Below are positions 1-13,200 of a DNA stretch of 64,000 nt, one piece after another (position 1 is the stretch's first letter; every line of letters begins with the position of its first letter). The translations under genes and the position numbers were made by a program. The notes beneath the pieces are model-generated. The model saw only the letters and a list, made by a program, of their open reading frames with translations. It searched no databases and was not told where the DNA came from. Source of the stretch: Zizania palustris (Eukaryota > Streptophyta > Magnoliopsida > Poales > Poaceae). The stretch spans positions 1-64,000 of the forward strand of contig JAAALK010000123.1 of NCBI GenBank assembly GCA_019279435.1, given 5' to 3'.

Positions 1-3000
1 TGCAGTTTCTTCTGATGAATTTGAGGAGCTCTCAATGATCTCATCCTCTGAGGCATCATCTTGCTCTACTCGTAGCCGACGAGCATTATCGGCAACCCAT
101 CTGGCAAATTCTGGGGTTGCTGTGCACTCCATAAGGGCCTTTATGGTGGATTTCTGGGTGAAGTCATCCCATTCTTGCTTTGAATATTTCCGTGGTTGGA
201 TTTTGTGGAAGGTGGAGTAGTGATCTTCATCTCGATTAGGTACCACCCTCTTAGTAAGTGTTGAGAATACCAGTCCTGCAAAATCCAGTAGCTACCCATG
301 TCAAATGCTACAAATACAATGCTTTTAAAATATCAAAATAATCATACTTGAAAGAGCACCATTAATTCATGTTACAAATACAAAAAGAAACATAAAACAG
401 CACTTCAAAAGTTCCAGTAATGGCAATTTCCTGTAGGGTACAGCCCCACTCCTCCCAACCCACTCAACAAAAAAACGACTTCCAGTTAAATCAGACAACA
501 GTTGCAGTTCTTGTGTTACCTCCATTGAATAAATTGTTCCAGCCATACTGTGTGGCTGAACTGCTCGATGTGGTTCTTCCAATATTCCTCTTAGATGGCC
601 TTAATAACTGGACTTGGTGAAGGTTAGGTGATACTTCAGTAAACATAAGCTGAGAAGAAGCCTTTGATTGCTTTTGCTTCCTGCAGCAGAATCAGCGTAT
701 TCAGAGCTTTAGTTGCAGTGAAAATGCACAACAAAGCCAGAATTAGCTGAAGGGACTCACAGTGTCATTGACTTTGGAGCTTTGTTTGCTGTGAAAAGAG
801 AACAAACCCACCAACTAGCCGCCAGAGCAACCAATGCTAGAAGAGGATCAAGAGTGCTCTGCAAGATAAATAGCATACTAGACAAGAATTTCAGGGAACT
901 GAACAAGACACTAAAATCTGACAAATTTAGTAACCAAGGTTCAGAAACCACGTAGATGATGCTTGAGAAACAATACTTGGTGTATAAAGGGTAAAAAGGA
1001 ACCACACCTGCACAACAAAGCATATGGCAACAACACGCATAGCCCACTTCACAAATTGTGCTATCCCAGCATCAACACGGCCATCTTTTGAAAGGATGAA
1101 TCTTCTAACCATCCAATAACCAAAACCAGCGCCAGTCAAGACAACTGCTACCAGCAGGAAGATTGATACCTGTAGTCCATTGTTAACTACTTAACTCTCG
1201 TTACATTGGGTGCCAGTGTAAATCGACGCATGTAACGTATTGATCTTATCAAGATGGAAGGGTAATACCCACCACCACTCATAACAAGCGAGGGATCACA
1301 AAATTACGCAGGAGGTTATCTATTGAAAATAGACATTTATATTATGCATAATGGTATCGCATATTTGCATGCATATGCTAAATCAGCAAGCAAGCAGACC
1401 TAACATACACAAATGTAAATACGGATATATAGTTCCATATGAAGACAATTTTTTATTTACATTATGCCTGCACACATATAGTAGGTTTGTTTAGCATGAA
1501 AATATCAACAACAAAAGGATAAAAATCCCGAAATCTGTTCGATTCTGACACCTCTATTAGATTTAGCATTTCAGCTGTCCAAAATTTTTGCATCAAATCG
1601 GACATGTGAATTCAAGTCAGATCTGTGTCCAGTAAAACTGATCTGAACACTATAACTTTATCCATATATGTAGAGAACAAATAACAGAGTAACAAAAGCG
1701 GTAAGCTGATAACTTGTGCCTTTTCACTAGGGGTGAGCACAAAATAACTGAAAACCGAACCAAAAAACAGGCAATTTCAGTTTATTCTGAAATTTTCAGT
1801 TTTTATTTTTGGTGTTCGGTTTGCGGTTCAGATTTTACTACCGAAAAACAAGGAAACTGAAATACCGAATGGCTTTAAAGCCCAGCCATTCAGCCTGCAC
1901 TGCTCACTGGCCTGTCTGTGGCCTGAAGGCCTGCATCGGCAGCAATGGCCTGCCCCCTGCCAGTGCTAAGACCTAAGGGCTAAACACAACCTAGGGTTAA
2001 ACCACAGCCGCATGATGCAGCCACAGCCGCCAGCCCACTTGCCGTCACCTGCCACCAGCCCACTCGCCGTCGCTGGAGCTCATGCGGCCGCCGTCGCCAC
2101 ACCCGCTCGCTGTCGCCGCGGCGCCACCCGCATGCCCATCTAGCAACCTCCATAGTCATGCCAACGCAGGTCATGCAACCGCCAGACGTCGTCAGCTCGC
2201 CCCTATCGTGGCAAAGTGGTGGCGGCTGCCTGCCTGTCCTCCCGGTCGTGCTGCCATGGCGACAAATGCAGCATCCAACACCGCTGCCCCGGCTCTGCCA
2301 TTCCACTCTACAATTATTCGGTAAAAAACGAAAACCGAAAAAATCAAACTGGATTTTTTTTTGGTTCAGTTTTGCTACCATATAGCTTCCTATCCTAGAA
2401 AGGCATGTATTATTACTAATCTTTAAAAGTTTGTAGTCATCTCACATTAGTCCCAACTCCCAAGACCACCACTAAATAATTCAAGTGGCCACTGTTAGAA
2501 CTTAGAACACTAGTTATCTTTACAGATGAAAGATCAAATCTTAGCAGACAAATGTAACTGTAAGGTACAAAATAAACTTTACTGTTAACTACAATTCAGC
2601 CTAGCCAGGTCACCAGTAAAATAATACTTTAACATTGATATTTGATACAAGTGCATTATTTCTATCATTTACTTTCAAATTCACATTTTTTCTGATGGGT
2701 TTTTTAGTGTCGTTATCACTTAACAACAGATGATGTGCAATGTGTCGAATGGAATAAAATTTACAGGCCACCAGATCACAAGCAAATAGTATCATGTTAA
2801 GTAAATAATCAGATCAATCAATTCATATCATTGACACATGCAAGATGTATTACTTACAAGGTTGTGCATCTCTTCACCCAAACCAAAATTTTCCAGAATA
2901 GAAGCAACCAATGTGGAGAAATAGTGTGCAGCATAGGAGCCAACCCCGACCTAAACATCAGCAAAGTAATGATGAAAATGAAACAAGAATTAACCCCGAA

Positions 3001-5391
3001 CTAAACATCAGCAAAGTAATGATGAAAATGAAACAAGAATTAACGAGGACTTCCTGAAAAGTGTGTGAACACAATTTTTGCCAGAAAGTTGTGGGCCTAG
3101 GAAACTCACCATGGATCCATAAATTGTGAGGTAAAATAAACCTTTTCTGCCCATCGGTAGCAATTTCATCCCCTATGACAAAAACTAGGTCAAATAACCA
3201 ATCAATCTAATTGAACACAATTATCCATAAGCAAAATAATATCCTGCTTAAAATTGGGTGACTCATTATTCCTTATTAAAAGTAAATATTAGTAGCCTTC
3301 CTAAACAGTTTATATTTGGTTCATTGTGTATTCTACGGGAAACTAGCATAATTACAAATAAAACTGTCTCCACCAGTTAGAGCATGAAATATTTAAAAGT
3401 TTAGATTGAAAATGCTTATGGATAAACTCAGGAAGGCATTCAATAACAAAATGCAGTCAGGCATCAGCTAATTCATAATTACATATTTCCATATCTTTCA
3501 ACATGAGTTCTATTGAACAATAAATCGGTGTTCCCTTGGTGGCTGCCTAGAGTATGCTCGTGTGCATTGTCTCCCAACACATTCTTACTACCTAGGGCCC
3601 CCTAGCTGATTTTTCCAGTGTAGCCTGCATAGGTAGCATTCAGGCAGCAGGTGCCAGTCTGACACCATACAAGCAGTTATACCAATAATGATTGAAAGAA
3701 ACAAATAAAATTATTTGATTGAAAATACCTGGAAAATGACGATCAGAACGACAACCAGGACTCCAAGGGCCATAGAACTGCTATAGTAAAAGGTGCCCAT
3801 TGGCTAACAACAGGCGATATGAATAGCAGAATAAATCCAATACCAAGGCAAGCTAAACGCCATTTCTGAAATTCTGCATAAATATACAGGGCAAGAACAA
3901 CAATTATATGGAAAAAAATAGAAATAACATGTTCTTGATTATAGACTATAGAGCAAGGAATAGAAATAGATGCTCTTGATTTGTATGACTGACAGCGTAA
4001 CTATTAACTTAATGAAAAAACCACACCTTCCTCAATAGAAAGACTGAAGTGAGTAGATGTCTTATCAGCCACTTTCACATCAACATATTTGTTTCCATAT
4101 GGAGACTTTACAGCATTCCACATACCATTTTGCAAAGCTTGCCATTCACCCAAATCACACTGGCATAATCCCATGGACACATTCCTGCAAAGAAAAAATA
4201 TTTCATTCTTTTCCAGAATAATAAGGATGCGTACATTTAGACTTTGGGTGGTATTACTGGTATATGACTTACCCATGAAAGCAAATCTCTATTTTCCAAT
4301 GGAACTTTTGTGGCATTGATTGAGAAACATTCATTCTGACTCGTATTTGACTTGCATAGCTCCCAATATGTAACTTTGGTATTCCAGATAGGCGAACTCG
4401 CTCACAAAATTGCCCACCCAGGAATGAAGGAACAAAAGTCACCTCTGGATTTCCAAACTAACTTCTGCAGTAACAATCATTCAGCCCAGCAGTGTTATGT
4501 AGAAGACCGTCAAGTCAAACAATGTACGTAAATATTTTTATAATAATCTAATAGAATATAAGACCGTAAAGCAAAACTCAGGTTTAGGATATGAACCTAG
4601 AAGGGGATTATCAAACAACACATAATTGTGTGAACCTAAAGCTAAAAGGACTACATGAAAAGAAGTTCACGCCACCACACGCGTGGAGAAGAATCAGAAC
4701 AAAATGGTGATAAGGTCTCTAGCAGTCTAGCTGCTAAGATAAGTTATTCAGGTAAAAATAATCCATCTGAATACATCCTTAAAACACTAATACTTCGTGA
4801 CCTAGTATTACCAGCACCCTTACCAGCAACATTCTTTCACTACGAGGGCCGAATCCACCAAAAGATAAAACAAATGTTGAGGCATTACCAAAAGGCACGG
4901 GTTCTGAAGCAGAAGGAGAGGCAAATAATTAAATTATCCTTGCGTTGCAGATTTCATCCGAACAAACAATGCAACTTTCCCATCATTCCTCCGAAACCGT
5001 GTTCTATAACAATAACCAGATTCTAGATGCATCTTACAACAAAAATCCCAAACCACTGCAAAAGCCCTAAACCCTAGATAGAGCCATAGAGGGTTGCTAC
5101 AATCGTCGCGCACACGCAGCACAAACCCAAATCCGTGGCATGGAGAGCGATCGCATGCCAAAATGCGGGAATGACAATACCTTTGATGGGCCTCTCCACG
5201 GTGGCGGCCTGGAAGGCCGCGGCGTCATCGCCGGTGGACAGGATGAGGAGTGCGGCGAGGGAGGGTAGGAGCAGGAGCGCGGGGGCCGTGCGCCAGGACG
5301 ACGATTGGGAGGTGGCCGTGGCCGTCAGGGGAGCGCTGCCTGCGGTGGAGCTGGTGGTATCCGCCGACGAGGTGGCCGTGGCGGCGGCCAT
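1..5391 (-). CDS. NEMP/TMEM194 (DUF2215) nuclear-envelope integral membrane protein, 3'-truncated by window edge
   Basis: Eleven exons on the minus strand join with GT-AG borders and matching phases: 5391-5181, 4903-4824, 4457-4273, 4184-4027, 3873-3729, 3172-3110, 2950-2858, 1169-1008, 858-761, 680-520 and 275-1. The N-terminus is Ala/Ser/Thr-rich with a hydrophobic segment at about residues 36-52, like a signal peptide. A luminal part follows with an ICFHGNVSMGLCQC motif. Several membrane segments then start at EFQKWRLACLG, and the C-terminus is acidic and Ser-rich (RVEQDDASEDE). This order matches the NEMP family (plant PNET2-type proteins of the inner nuclear membrane); the role is known from the family, not shown here. 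Exon 3873-3729 lacks one base near 3788-3791, which breaks the frame in the first membrane segment. The small exon 4903-4824 was chosen because it alone restores the phase. The stop codon lies beyond base 1. Confidence 0.85.
1733..2395. mobile_element. hAT-like DNA transposon fossil in a NEMP-gene intron
   Basis: The left end begins TAGGGGTGAGCAC and runs into an AT-rich tract of ACCGAACC/GGTTCAG words. The right side, about 2330-2390, carries the inverse words (CCGAAAAAATC, GGTTCAG). The core at about 1980-2320 is GC-rich. No transposase is recognisable. Similar ends occur at about 20985 and 24480-24600. It sits in the 1.7-kb intron between exons 2950-2858 and 1169-1008. The borders are approximate. 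Confidence 0.45.
2942..3043. repeat. 50-bp tandem duplication at a splice acceptor
   Basis: Two copies of a 50-base unit (2942-2991 and 2992-3041) differ by one base. The first copy contains the 3' splice site and first nine bases of the NEMP-gene exon 2950-2858. The second lies upstream in the intron and carries a decoy TTTAG. Use of the decoy would add an in-frame stop. Confidence 0.9.
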
Positions 5392-5461
5392 TTTAGCACG
5401 GCGGCGATTCGGGCGTGCAGCCCTGCAGCTGCAAATTCAAGCAACCATTTTTTAAATTTTT

Positions 5462-8400
5462 TCGGAGCAATCAAATCAATACCTCAAAAGGTAGCTCTAT
5501 TTTTGAGTTGAGCTTTTCTTTATTTTCGACAGACATATTTTTTATTTATATTTTAAAAGTAGCTTTCTATTTATCTCTATTTTTAATTTCCATTATTTCT
5601 TTGCACACTGTTCATATGTATTTGACAAAAATACAGTACATGGTAAATTATTTATTGTTTAATAATGAATGATTATATTTAAATTTTTAAATGTAAATAT
5701 AAATATTTAAATTTAAATATATGAATATAATCATCTATCGTATTAAATAATAGGAACATAATCAACTACCGTATTGATCATCTATCATATTTAAATATTT
5801 AAATTTTTAAATGCAAATACAAATATTCAAATTTAAATATAGGAACATAATCATCTATCGTATTGAATAATAGGAACATAATCATCTATCGTATTAAATA
5901 ATAGGAACATAATCATCTATCGTATTTAAATATTCAAATTTTTAAATGCAAATATAAATATTCAAATTTAAATATTGGAACATAATCATCTAGTGTATTA
6001 AACAATAGGAACATAATCTTCTGTTGTATTTAAATATTCAAATTTAGATATTCAAAAAAATTAAATGCAAATACAAATATTTAAATTTAAATATAGTAAT
6101 ATAATCATCTATCGTATTAAACAATAGAAAACATAATCATCTATTTTATTTAAATATTCAAATTTTTAAATGTAAATACAAATATTAAAATTTAAATATA
6201 GGAACATAATCATCTCTCGTATTCGTATTAAACATTAGGAACATAATCATATATCATATCTAAATATTCATTTTTTATAAAATGCAAATACAAATATTCA
6301 AATTTAAATAAGTATGAAGCTTGCGCGTGCGACAACAACATGCAGGAATCGCGTTGTATTTGCGTGTATTTAAATAGGGTCTCTGGGATGAGAGCTCGGT
6401 GACCTCCCTTTTGAGAGCTTTAGAGCAACTCCAACATGGTTCCTATTTGAGCCCTCAAATTCATTTTGAGAGCCCGTGAGAAAATTGAGGTCCAAGAGGG
6501 TTCCTACTTAGCTCTCAAAAATAAGAAGGCTCTCAAAATAGGCCACCAAGCCCCAGCACCTGTCCTAGGATTTGGAGGGTCCTCTAGCGAATTTGTGCTA
6601 ACGGCCCTCTAGACCATAAACCTTATTATATATGACCTAATTTTATTTGTATAAAAGGGTAGAAAATTCAATAATATATTTTTAATTTAACATGTCTAAT
6701 AATTATCAACAACGAAAAATGTAGACTAAAAAACATTACATTTGTACTTGTATAACTAATATGATTACCTTAAATAAGAATAGAACTACATCATATTCCT
6801 TGTTTCTTATAAAAAGATACTTCTTCAGGCATTTCTTGATGCAAAATCATCAAGGACGGTATTGAGATCAATAGTGTCTAAGATATCCTTCTCGATGATA
6901 CACATAGCAAAGCCATTTAACCTTTATTGTGACATAGTTGATCTCAAATAGTTCTTCAACAATTTTAGTTTTGAGAAACTTCTTTCGACAGAAGCTACAG
7001 TCATAGGTACAATTAAGGGAATTCGATAGACAACTAAAATATTTGGATAGCAATCTGCATCCATAACAAACTTAAGAATCTTAGGCGCTGACATCAAAGA
7101 ATCTGGCAAAGTCACTTGCAACACCTTTAATTCTTAAAAAAATCATTGATCTCAACATCAGATGAGTTATCATGAGAAAATTTATCCACAAAAATCTTGT
7201 AGTGCGCCTAAAGATCAACTTCATCCAAGTATTTCAAATTTTCCGAGTCGAACAAAAACCTAAAGACATTATCAAATACCGCCATCTGCTCATATCTAAT
7301 AGTCAATGAAGCAATTGTATTATCAATCATAACTAGGAAGTACTTTTAAAGGAGTCCACATTAGATTATTGTATTTCCTCGTCTTCATCTTGTTCATCAA
7401 AATGTCTCTTTCTCATTCATTGACGTTTTGTAGGAAATATTAGCTCTGTATACAATTCAAATGCAATGTTTTTTATTGTATCCATAAATAAAACATTCAT
7501 CTCTATTCTTCTTAAAATATGATATGACATATTCAATGTGTTTGAGAGTAGCATCTATACTCATAATTTTAAAATATTGTGCTGATGACGATCGTGTACC
7601 AGTGTATATTGTATATATATATATGGACTTGGGCCCCTTCTCGGCATGGGCCCTCGGTCGTCAACAATGTGGCCGCCCCATAGGGCCAGCCTTGCCAAGC
7701 CCTCATCCCTAGGGGCCTCCTATCCCGACTCTCATTTGCGCCACGTGGGCGCGCGCGCTTCCCGTTTGTCTAAATTTGAATATTTGTGTTTGCATTTAAA
7801 TATTCGAATATTTAAATATGATGGATGATTATGTTCATGTTGTTTAGATGGTTATATTTCTATATTTAAATTTGAATATATTTGTATTTGTATTTAAAAA
7901 TTTGAATATTTAAATATGATAGATGATTATGTTCCTATTGTTTAATACAATAGATGATTTTGTTCATGTATTTAAATTTGAATATTTGTATTTGGATTTA
8001 AAATTTTGAATATTTAAATTTGAATATTCAAATATAATAGATGATTATGTTCCTATTGTTTAATATGATAGATGATTATGTTGCTATATTTAAATTTTAA
8101 TATTTGTATTTGAATTTAAAATTTTGAATATTTAAATATGATAGATGATTATGTTCCTATTGTTTAATATGATAGATGATTATGTTCCTATATTTAAATT
8201 TGAATATTTGTATTTACATTTAAAATTTTTAATATTCTAATATGATAGATGACTATGTTCCTATATTTAAATTTGAATATTTGTATTTCAATTTAAAATT
8301 TTGAATATTTAAATATGATAGATGATTATATTCCTATATTTAAATTCGAATATTTGTATTTAAATTAAAAATTTTGAATATTTAAATATGACAAATGATT

Positions 8401-8711
8401 TTGTTCCTATTGTTTAATACAATAGATGATTATGTTCCTATATTTAAATTTGAATATTTGTATTTGCATTTAAAATTTTGAATATTTAAATATAGTCATT
8501 AATTATTAAATAATAAATAATTTATTGTGTACTATGATTTTATCAAATACATGTGTATAGTGTGTGAAGAAATAGTGGAAATTGAAAATAGAGGTTTTGT
8601 TTTGAGAGTCATTGTTGAAGTGAAACGCAAAAAATAGGCCTCTTAAAAATAGGGGGGCCCTCAAATCAAAAGTAGAGACCCTAATTTGAGGGCTATTGTT
8701 GGAGTTGCTCT
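5462..8711. mobile_element. Long inverted-repeat element with subrepeat arrays and hAT remnants
   Basis: The left arm (about 5470-6320) and the right arm (about 7790-8700) are inverted copies of each other. Both contain arrays of a short AT-rich unit built around AACATAATCATCTATCG and its reverse complement, next to ATTTAAAT words. The right terminus reads GAGCAACTCCAACA on the minus strand. The same terminus occurs again in direct sense at about 6423, so two related copies may be fused or nested. A degenerate hAT transposase sits between the arms. The left border is approximate and I found no clear target-site duplication. Confidence 0.6.
6823..7480 (-). pseudogene. Degenerate hAT transposase C-terminus
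   Basis: Minus-strand translation gives a recognisable hAT dimerisation region, with YPNILVVYRI, TVASVERSFSKLK and LRSTMSQ, followed after an in-frame stop by RLNGFAMCIIEKDIL. Upstream in the same region are SENLKYLDEVDL and FVDKFSHDNSSDVEIND, interrupted by stops. This is the C-terminal third of a hAT transposase of the type with an N-terminal TTF zinc finger. The N-terminal part is missing. It is non-functional and lies inside the inverted-repeat element. Confidence 0.75.
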
Positions 8712-9204
8712 TAGGAGGCATTTGCTTGTTTGTATTTGCCCGGTTTGGCTCGTATCGGTGAGTCAGGTTCAACTCAGACAGGTTTGATGTATGTGATATA
8801 TGTTTATTTGGTTACCTAACATGGTCAAATTGAGATGGTGTTTGGTTACTCGCATGTAGATGCATTGCATGAAAAAAATTAATCAACATGGTATTTGTTA
8901 TGTACAACTGTTTTGTTATAATTGTTAATCCATCGTGTAGTACTTAATATTATTTAAAATATATTATTATCATTTAATATGTGTTAATCATGTACTAACA
9001 TATCATTAATTACTTCATCACATAAGACGGACCAACCAGAAATGAATTTCATTTTCGTTTCTGTGGAGCCAAGCTAAAGTGCACCTTTTGCATCCGGTGA
9101 GCGAGATTCAGACACTCTTGCAAGCAATTAAACAAATGAATCTTGTATCACATGAGTCCGGTTGAGACTCGTGCAGGCAACCAAAACGTCTCCTTAAACA
9201 CCTC
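8712..9204. other. Intergenic, possible Tourist-like MITE
   Basis: No gene is seen. The left side (TAGGAGGCATTTGCTTG) and the reverse complement of the right side (TAAGGAGACGTTTTGGTTG) resemble each other, which suggests a degenerate MITE of about 490 bp. The Tat-like retrotransposon inserted at its right edge. Confidence 0.35.
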
Positions 9205-9689
9205 TGTTGGTGTAAAAGTCACACCAACAGGTTCTTAGTAGTTAAGAACGGACAAACAAGAGGTTTGTGTTTTTAGGACAAACTTGAGCCTCCGTAAAGG
9301 ATAACAACTCAAGAGGTCCGAATATGTGTATTTGAACCACTGGTTCTGGATCCCTCATACAAGGTACAAAGGGGGGTATTTATAGGGAGAAAGGTTTAAG
9401 GAATAGACCTATTTACCCTTATATTACAAATGACCTTCAGTATTATAAACAAGGTTATACACGGTAAAGTGCTGCAGGGTAGATGGATAAGCAGGGCATC
9501 CAATCAGTCACGTCTTCCTGCTTCGAAGCCTCCTCTCTCCCTTCGGAGGGTCCTCCGAGACTTCACATCGTGGCACCCTTCGAACGTGCTGACGTATCAT
9601 TGAGCATTAGTCGACCATCTTCGGGACCTTCTTAGAGCCTTCGGAGGGTTAACCTTTAAGTCCTGGAAATGAAGTAATTTCCCCCAACA
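9205..9689 (-). repeat. 3' LTR of the Tat-like element
   Basis: It is 485 bp with TG/CA ends and matches 20471-20955 with no difference seen by eye. Next to it on the inner side is a G-rich stretch on the minus strand (CGAGGGGCTAC) that would serve as the polypurine tract. Confidence 0.95.
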
Positions 9690-9912
9690 GTAGCCCCTCG
9701 AATACGCCTTTCTGTAGATAACCTATTTTTTAGGAAGAAGGCAGTATACGAAAGGAACATTTTTAGTTTCTGAGACTTAAAGGGAATGCGAAGATACTAT
9801 GATTTATCTCAAAATATTAAGCCTAATATTTTAAAACGTTCGTCTCCGAATTTTGGCATAGTGGGAAAACTCCCTGGAGCAGCATGGCTTCGGAGCATGA
9901 GTGTTATGAGAG

Positions 9913-10178
9913 CGGTTACGGAGTGTGAACGTCGTGCAGGCGGTTACGAAGTATCTTTCGTCGTGGCGCCGGTTACGGAGTGCGAACGCCGTGGGGTACC
10001 GTCAATATGACCGTTACGGCGCAAATAGCCGTTACCCTCTGTAAAAAAGAAGTAACGGTCGATTTCTTCAGCGGTTACACGCCGTTCCACTTTCCAACCC
10101 CACCTGTCGGCGACGGAAGCCGAACCTGCAGTGTGAAACTTCTCGAAGAGCAGTATAGATTGTGCGGTTATAAAAGGG
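9913..10178 (+). promoter_or_regulatory. Promoter of the antisense gene: TATA box and cluster of CNGTTA(C) motifs
   Basis: A TATA box, TTATAAAAGG, lies at 10169-10178. Upstream, eight copies of a CGGTTA/CCGTTA word occur in either orientation at 9913, 9941, 9970, 10011, 10029, 10052, 10072 and 10165. They fit the MYB core CNGTTR. The cluster sits just inside the 3' LTR, so the antisense gene need not depend on the LTR promoter. Binding by MYB factors is inferred. Confidence 0.6.
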
Positions 10179-10273
10179 GGAGAAAGGGATTACTGGAAGT
10201 TTTTTACCGCATTCACCGTTCTTGCAATTCACCTTTCCCCTCAACCTTCCGCCCCTTCGAGCGCTTGAGCGTA

Positions 10274-13200
10274 ATGGCGAGAACCAGCCACACCACTCCC
10301 TTGGCGGCCAACACTATGGCGCAGCGGCAGGCATGGGCAGCATCAGCGGCCACGGCAATGGCGGGGGGCCCGGGCGGTGGTTGGCCCAAGAACCCTCGGG
10401 CGCTCCGTCCGCCCTCCAAGAAGAAGATGGCCCAGAGCTTCGTTATTGGTCAGTCAGTGAGCACAGCGGAGTCCATCGAAGAGGCAGTAGATGGGAAGTT
10501 GGGAGCCGGAATGAGGACTCGTGTTCCCGGGACAGAGTCGACTCCACGGCCTCGGCGCGGAGAAGTGGTAGTCTTCGAGGCATTCTTCGAAGCTGGCCTG
10601 GGGCTACCAGCCGTGGATTTCCTGGCAGAGGTACTAGACCTGTTCCATATTACCCTGCCTCAATTGTCCCCCAACGCACTCGTCCGCCTGGCCGTCTTCG
10701 AGTGGGCTCTTCGGGCGGAAGGGTGTGAAGGGCGCTCCGAGATCTTCGCAGCGACCCACGAAGCTATCTGCCAGCCGAAGCCTCAAGATGGGCCCGGAGA
10801 CTCGAAGGTGACAGTGGCCTTCGGCAGTGTCAATTTTCAACTACGGCGGGAGCACGCTCTTCATTTCCCTGCGAAGGCCATAAACGATCGATGGTATACA
10901 AATTGGATACTTCGGTGGTTTTACGCCGAAGTAGGAGAAGACTCCCCCCTTTCGGGCCCTCTTCAAGAAATTTGGTTCCGGAAGGAAGCGAACATCTCCC
11001 CGAACCCTAGCCTGCTCACGACGAGGCTAGGGTTGCTGGCTTCTGTGGCTCGTCGTATGAGCATGCGAGACCTGGCCGAAGAGTTCGTAGGCCTTCGGAT
11101 CTCACCCCTCGGGGCCAGTTGGCCAATCTCCATCCCGCGAGCCTCGGAGGGGGACCTCCGAAACATAGGTACGTCCTTCTCCTGCGGCATCATTTTATAT
11201 GAACACATTAATTATACTTATGCTTCTTATACCTTTTCCTTTTCAGCGGCGCCTCTGGCCTTGTCTCCGGACGACATAGTCCGGGCTACCGAGCGAATTC
11301 TCGGAGCCCCTTCGGTAGCCGAGAGGCAGAAGAGGCTGGAACTGGTAGGGAGTTGGGAGCGCTCGAACAGGGTGTGGCGAGCCCTCGGCATGGAGCCCCC
11401 GCCACTTCCCGACTTCGCCCCGGCTGGAGCGGCGGCTCGCAAGAGGAAAGCAGCGGCCGAGCCCTCTAAAAAGGCTGGCAAGCAACCCGCTCAGAAGAGG
11501 GCGGTGAAGCAGCCTTCTCACTTGACGCCTGCTTCGTCTTCTTCGTCGCCGGACGAGCGGAGCCCCACTCCCGGAGAGACAGAAGACTCCGGAGGCGCCA
11601 CAGCGAAGGCTTTCGAAGATTACCTCCTGATCGACGAAGACATGGGGGAGGTCCCCACAAACCTCCCCGACAGGGAGGATGTTGATGTAACCCTACTGAC
11701 TCCTCCTGCGCCTGTCAACGTGCAAGTAGAGTCAAATTCTCCCTCCGACTTGCCTGCACCCGAAGGGGTTTCAGCGGAGGTTGTGGCCCCGACGGACGAG
11801 ACCGAGGTCAGGACTTCGGGGGATGACTTCGACAACATCCTCCGGATGTACGAAGTCCTGGAGGATCCAACGATCCTTCCCCAAGCGGCTCTTGGAGGTA
11901 TTTTCCCAGAGCTCTTTCTTTTTTCATCGGCATTCGCTTGCTATCTGCAAAATATGTTAATTAACCTTGATAATTGAAACAGGTACCTCTTCGGGTATCG
12001 AGGCCTCGGTGGTGCCCGATGTCCCTACTTCCTCGGAGACAGTCACCCGGGCGGACCCTCCGGCTCCCCTGGGGGCTCCGAGCCCGGTGGCAGAGAACGT
12101 ATCCTTCGGAGCGGACGATGTGCTCCCTGGGACGGAATTGGCTCCGGCCGTGGCGACCTCGACTACTGACGGCGCCTCCGACAACGTGGCTCCAGCCGGA
12201 GATGTGGCGGCCGAAGGTCAAGATGCTCTTGCCTCTCCTCCTTTCGTGCCGGGGAGGGGTAAGAGTATTTCCAGCTTGGGCCTTCGAGTTGACCAAGCGG
12301 CGCCCTCCATCGGCAACTCAGAGGACGAGGCTGCCGAGGACGATGCCGGGCCTTGTCTTGGCTCCCTCTTCTGGCTCCTTTCCTGGAGCATCGGAGCGGC
12401 CTTCGAAGGCTACTGGAGCCTCTGGCTGAGAAAAGCCAGGACATTGCCAATTCGGAGTTGATCTCCGCTTTGAGCGAAGTTAGGGCTTCGAGTCTCAATA
12501 CGGCCCTCGAAAGGGCTGCCCTTCAGGTATGAAAAAGACACCGTAGTTGCTGCATTTTAATGATCAAAGCTTCTTTAGCACTTACCTTGTTTTCCTTGCA
12601 GCAATTCGCCCTCGCTAGAGCGGCAGCGACTTCCAGTGAGGTCGACATTAACCGACTTAACCGGAAGGTTACAGCCCTTCAAACAGCCCTTGATGAGTCC
12701 ACTGGGAGGTCTCTCCGGCTGAATGAGGAACTCTTGGAAGAACGGAAGGCCAAGGTCGCATCTGACGAAGCCTTTGAAGCCCTCCGCTCTCATGCCGAAG
12801 AAGCCGAAGCTGAACGAGTGGTTCTCCGTGCGGAAGTCGAGAAGCTTCGCCAGGATGCGGCTGCTTCGAATGGACGTATGGTTGAACTTCAAGAGGCTCT
12901 TAGCCAGGTAATGGCTCAGAAGAGTTCCCTGATGCTCCGGGTGGCCGCGTTGGACACAACGGTTGCAAGCCTGGAAGCAGCAGATAAAAAGAATTCTAGT
13001 ACTGCTGACCGTACCTTGGAAGCTCTTCAGGGTACGTTAGAGTACTTTGGCACCATGTGCCCTTCGACTTCTGCTGCAACCTTCGAGCCGCTCGACCGGA
13101 AGCTGACGAGGATCCAGGTAGCTTCGTCGCTGATGAAGAATTCCGGGGTACGGTACGGAGAGATCTCCGGACAGTGCGCCGGCATCGGGGTTCTTCGCCA

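Noticed and set aside
4655..5026. 123-codon plus-strand frame
   Set aside because: It overlaps the second exon and introns of the NEMP gene on the other strand and shows no protein similarity.
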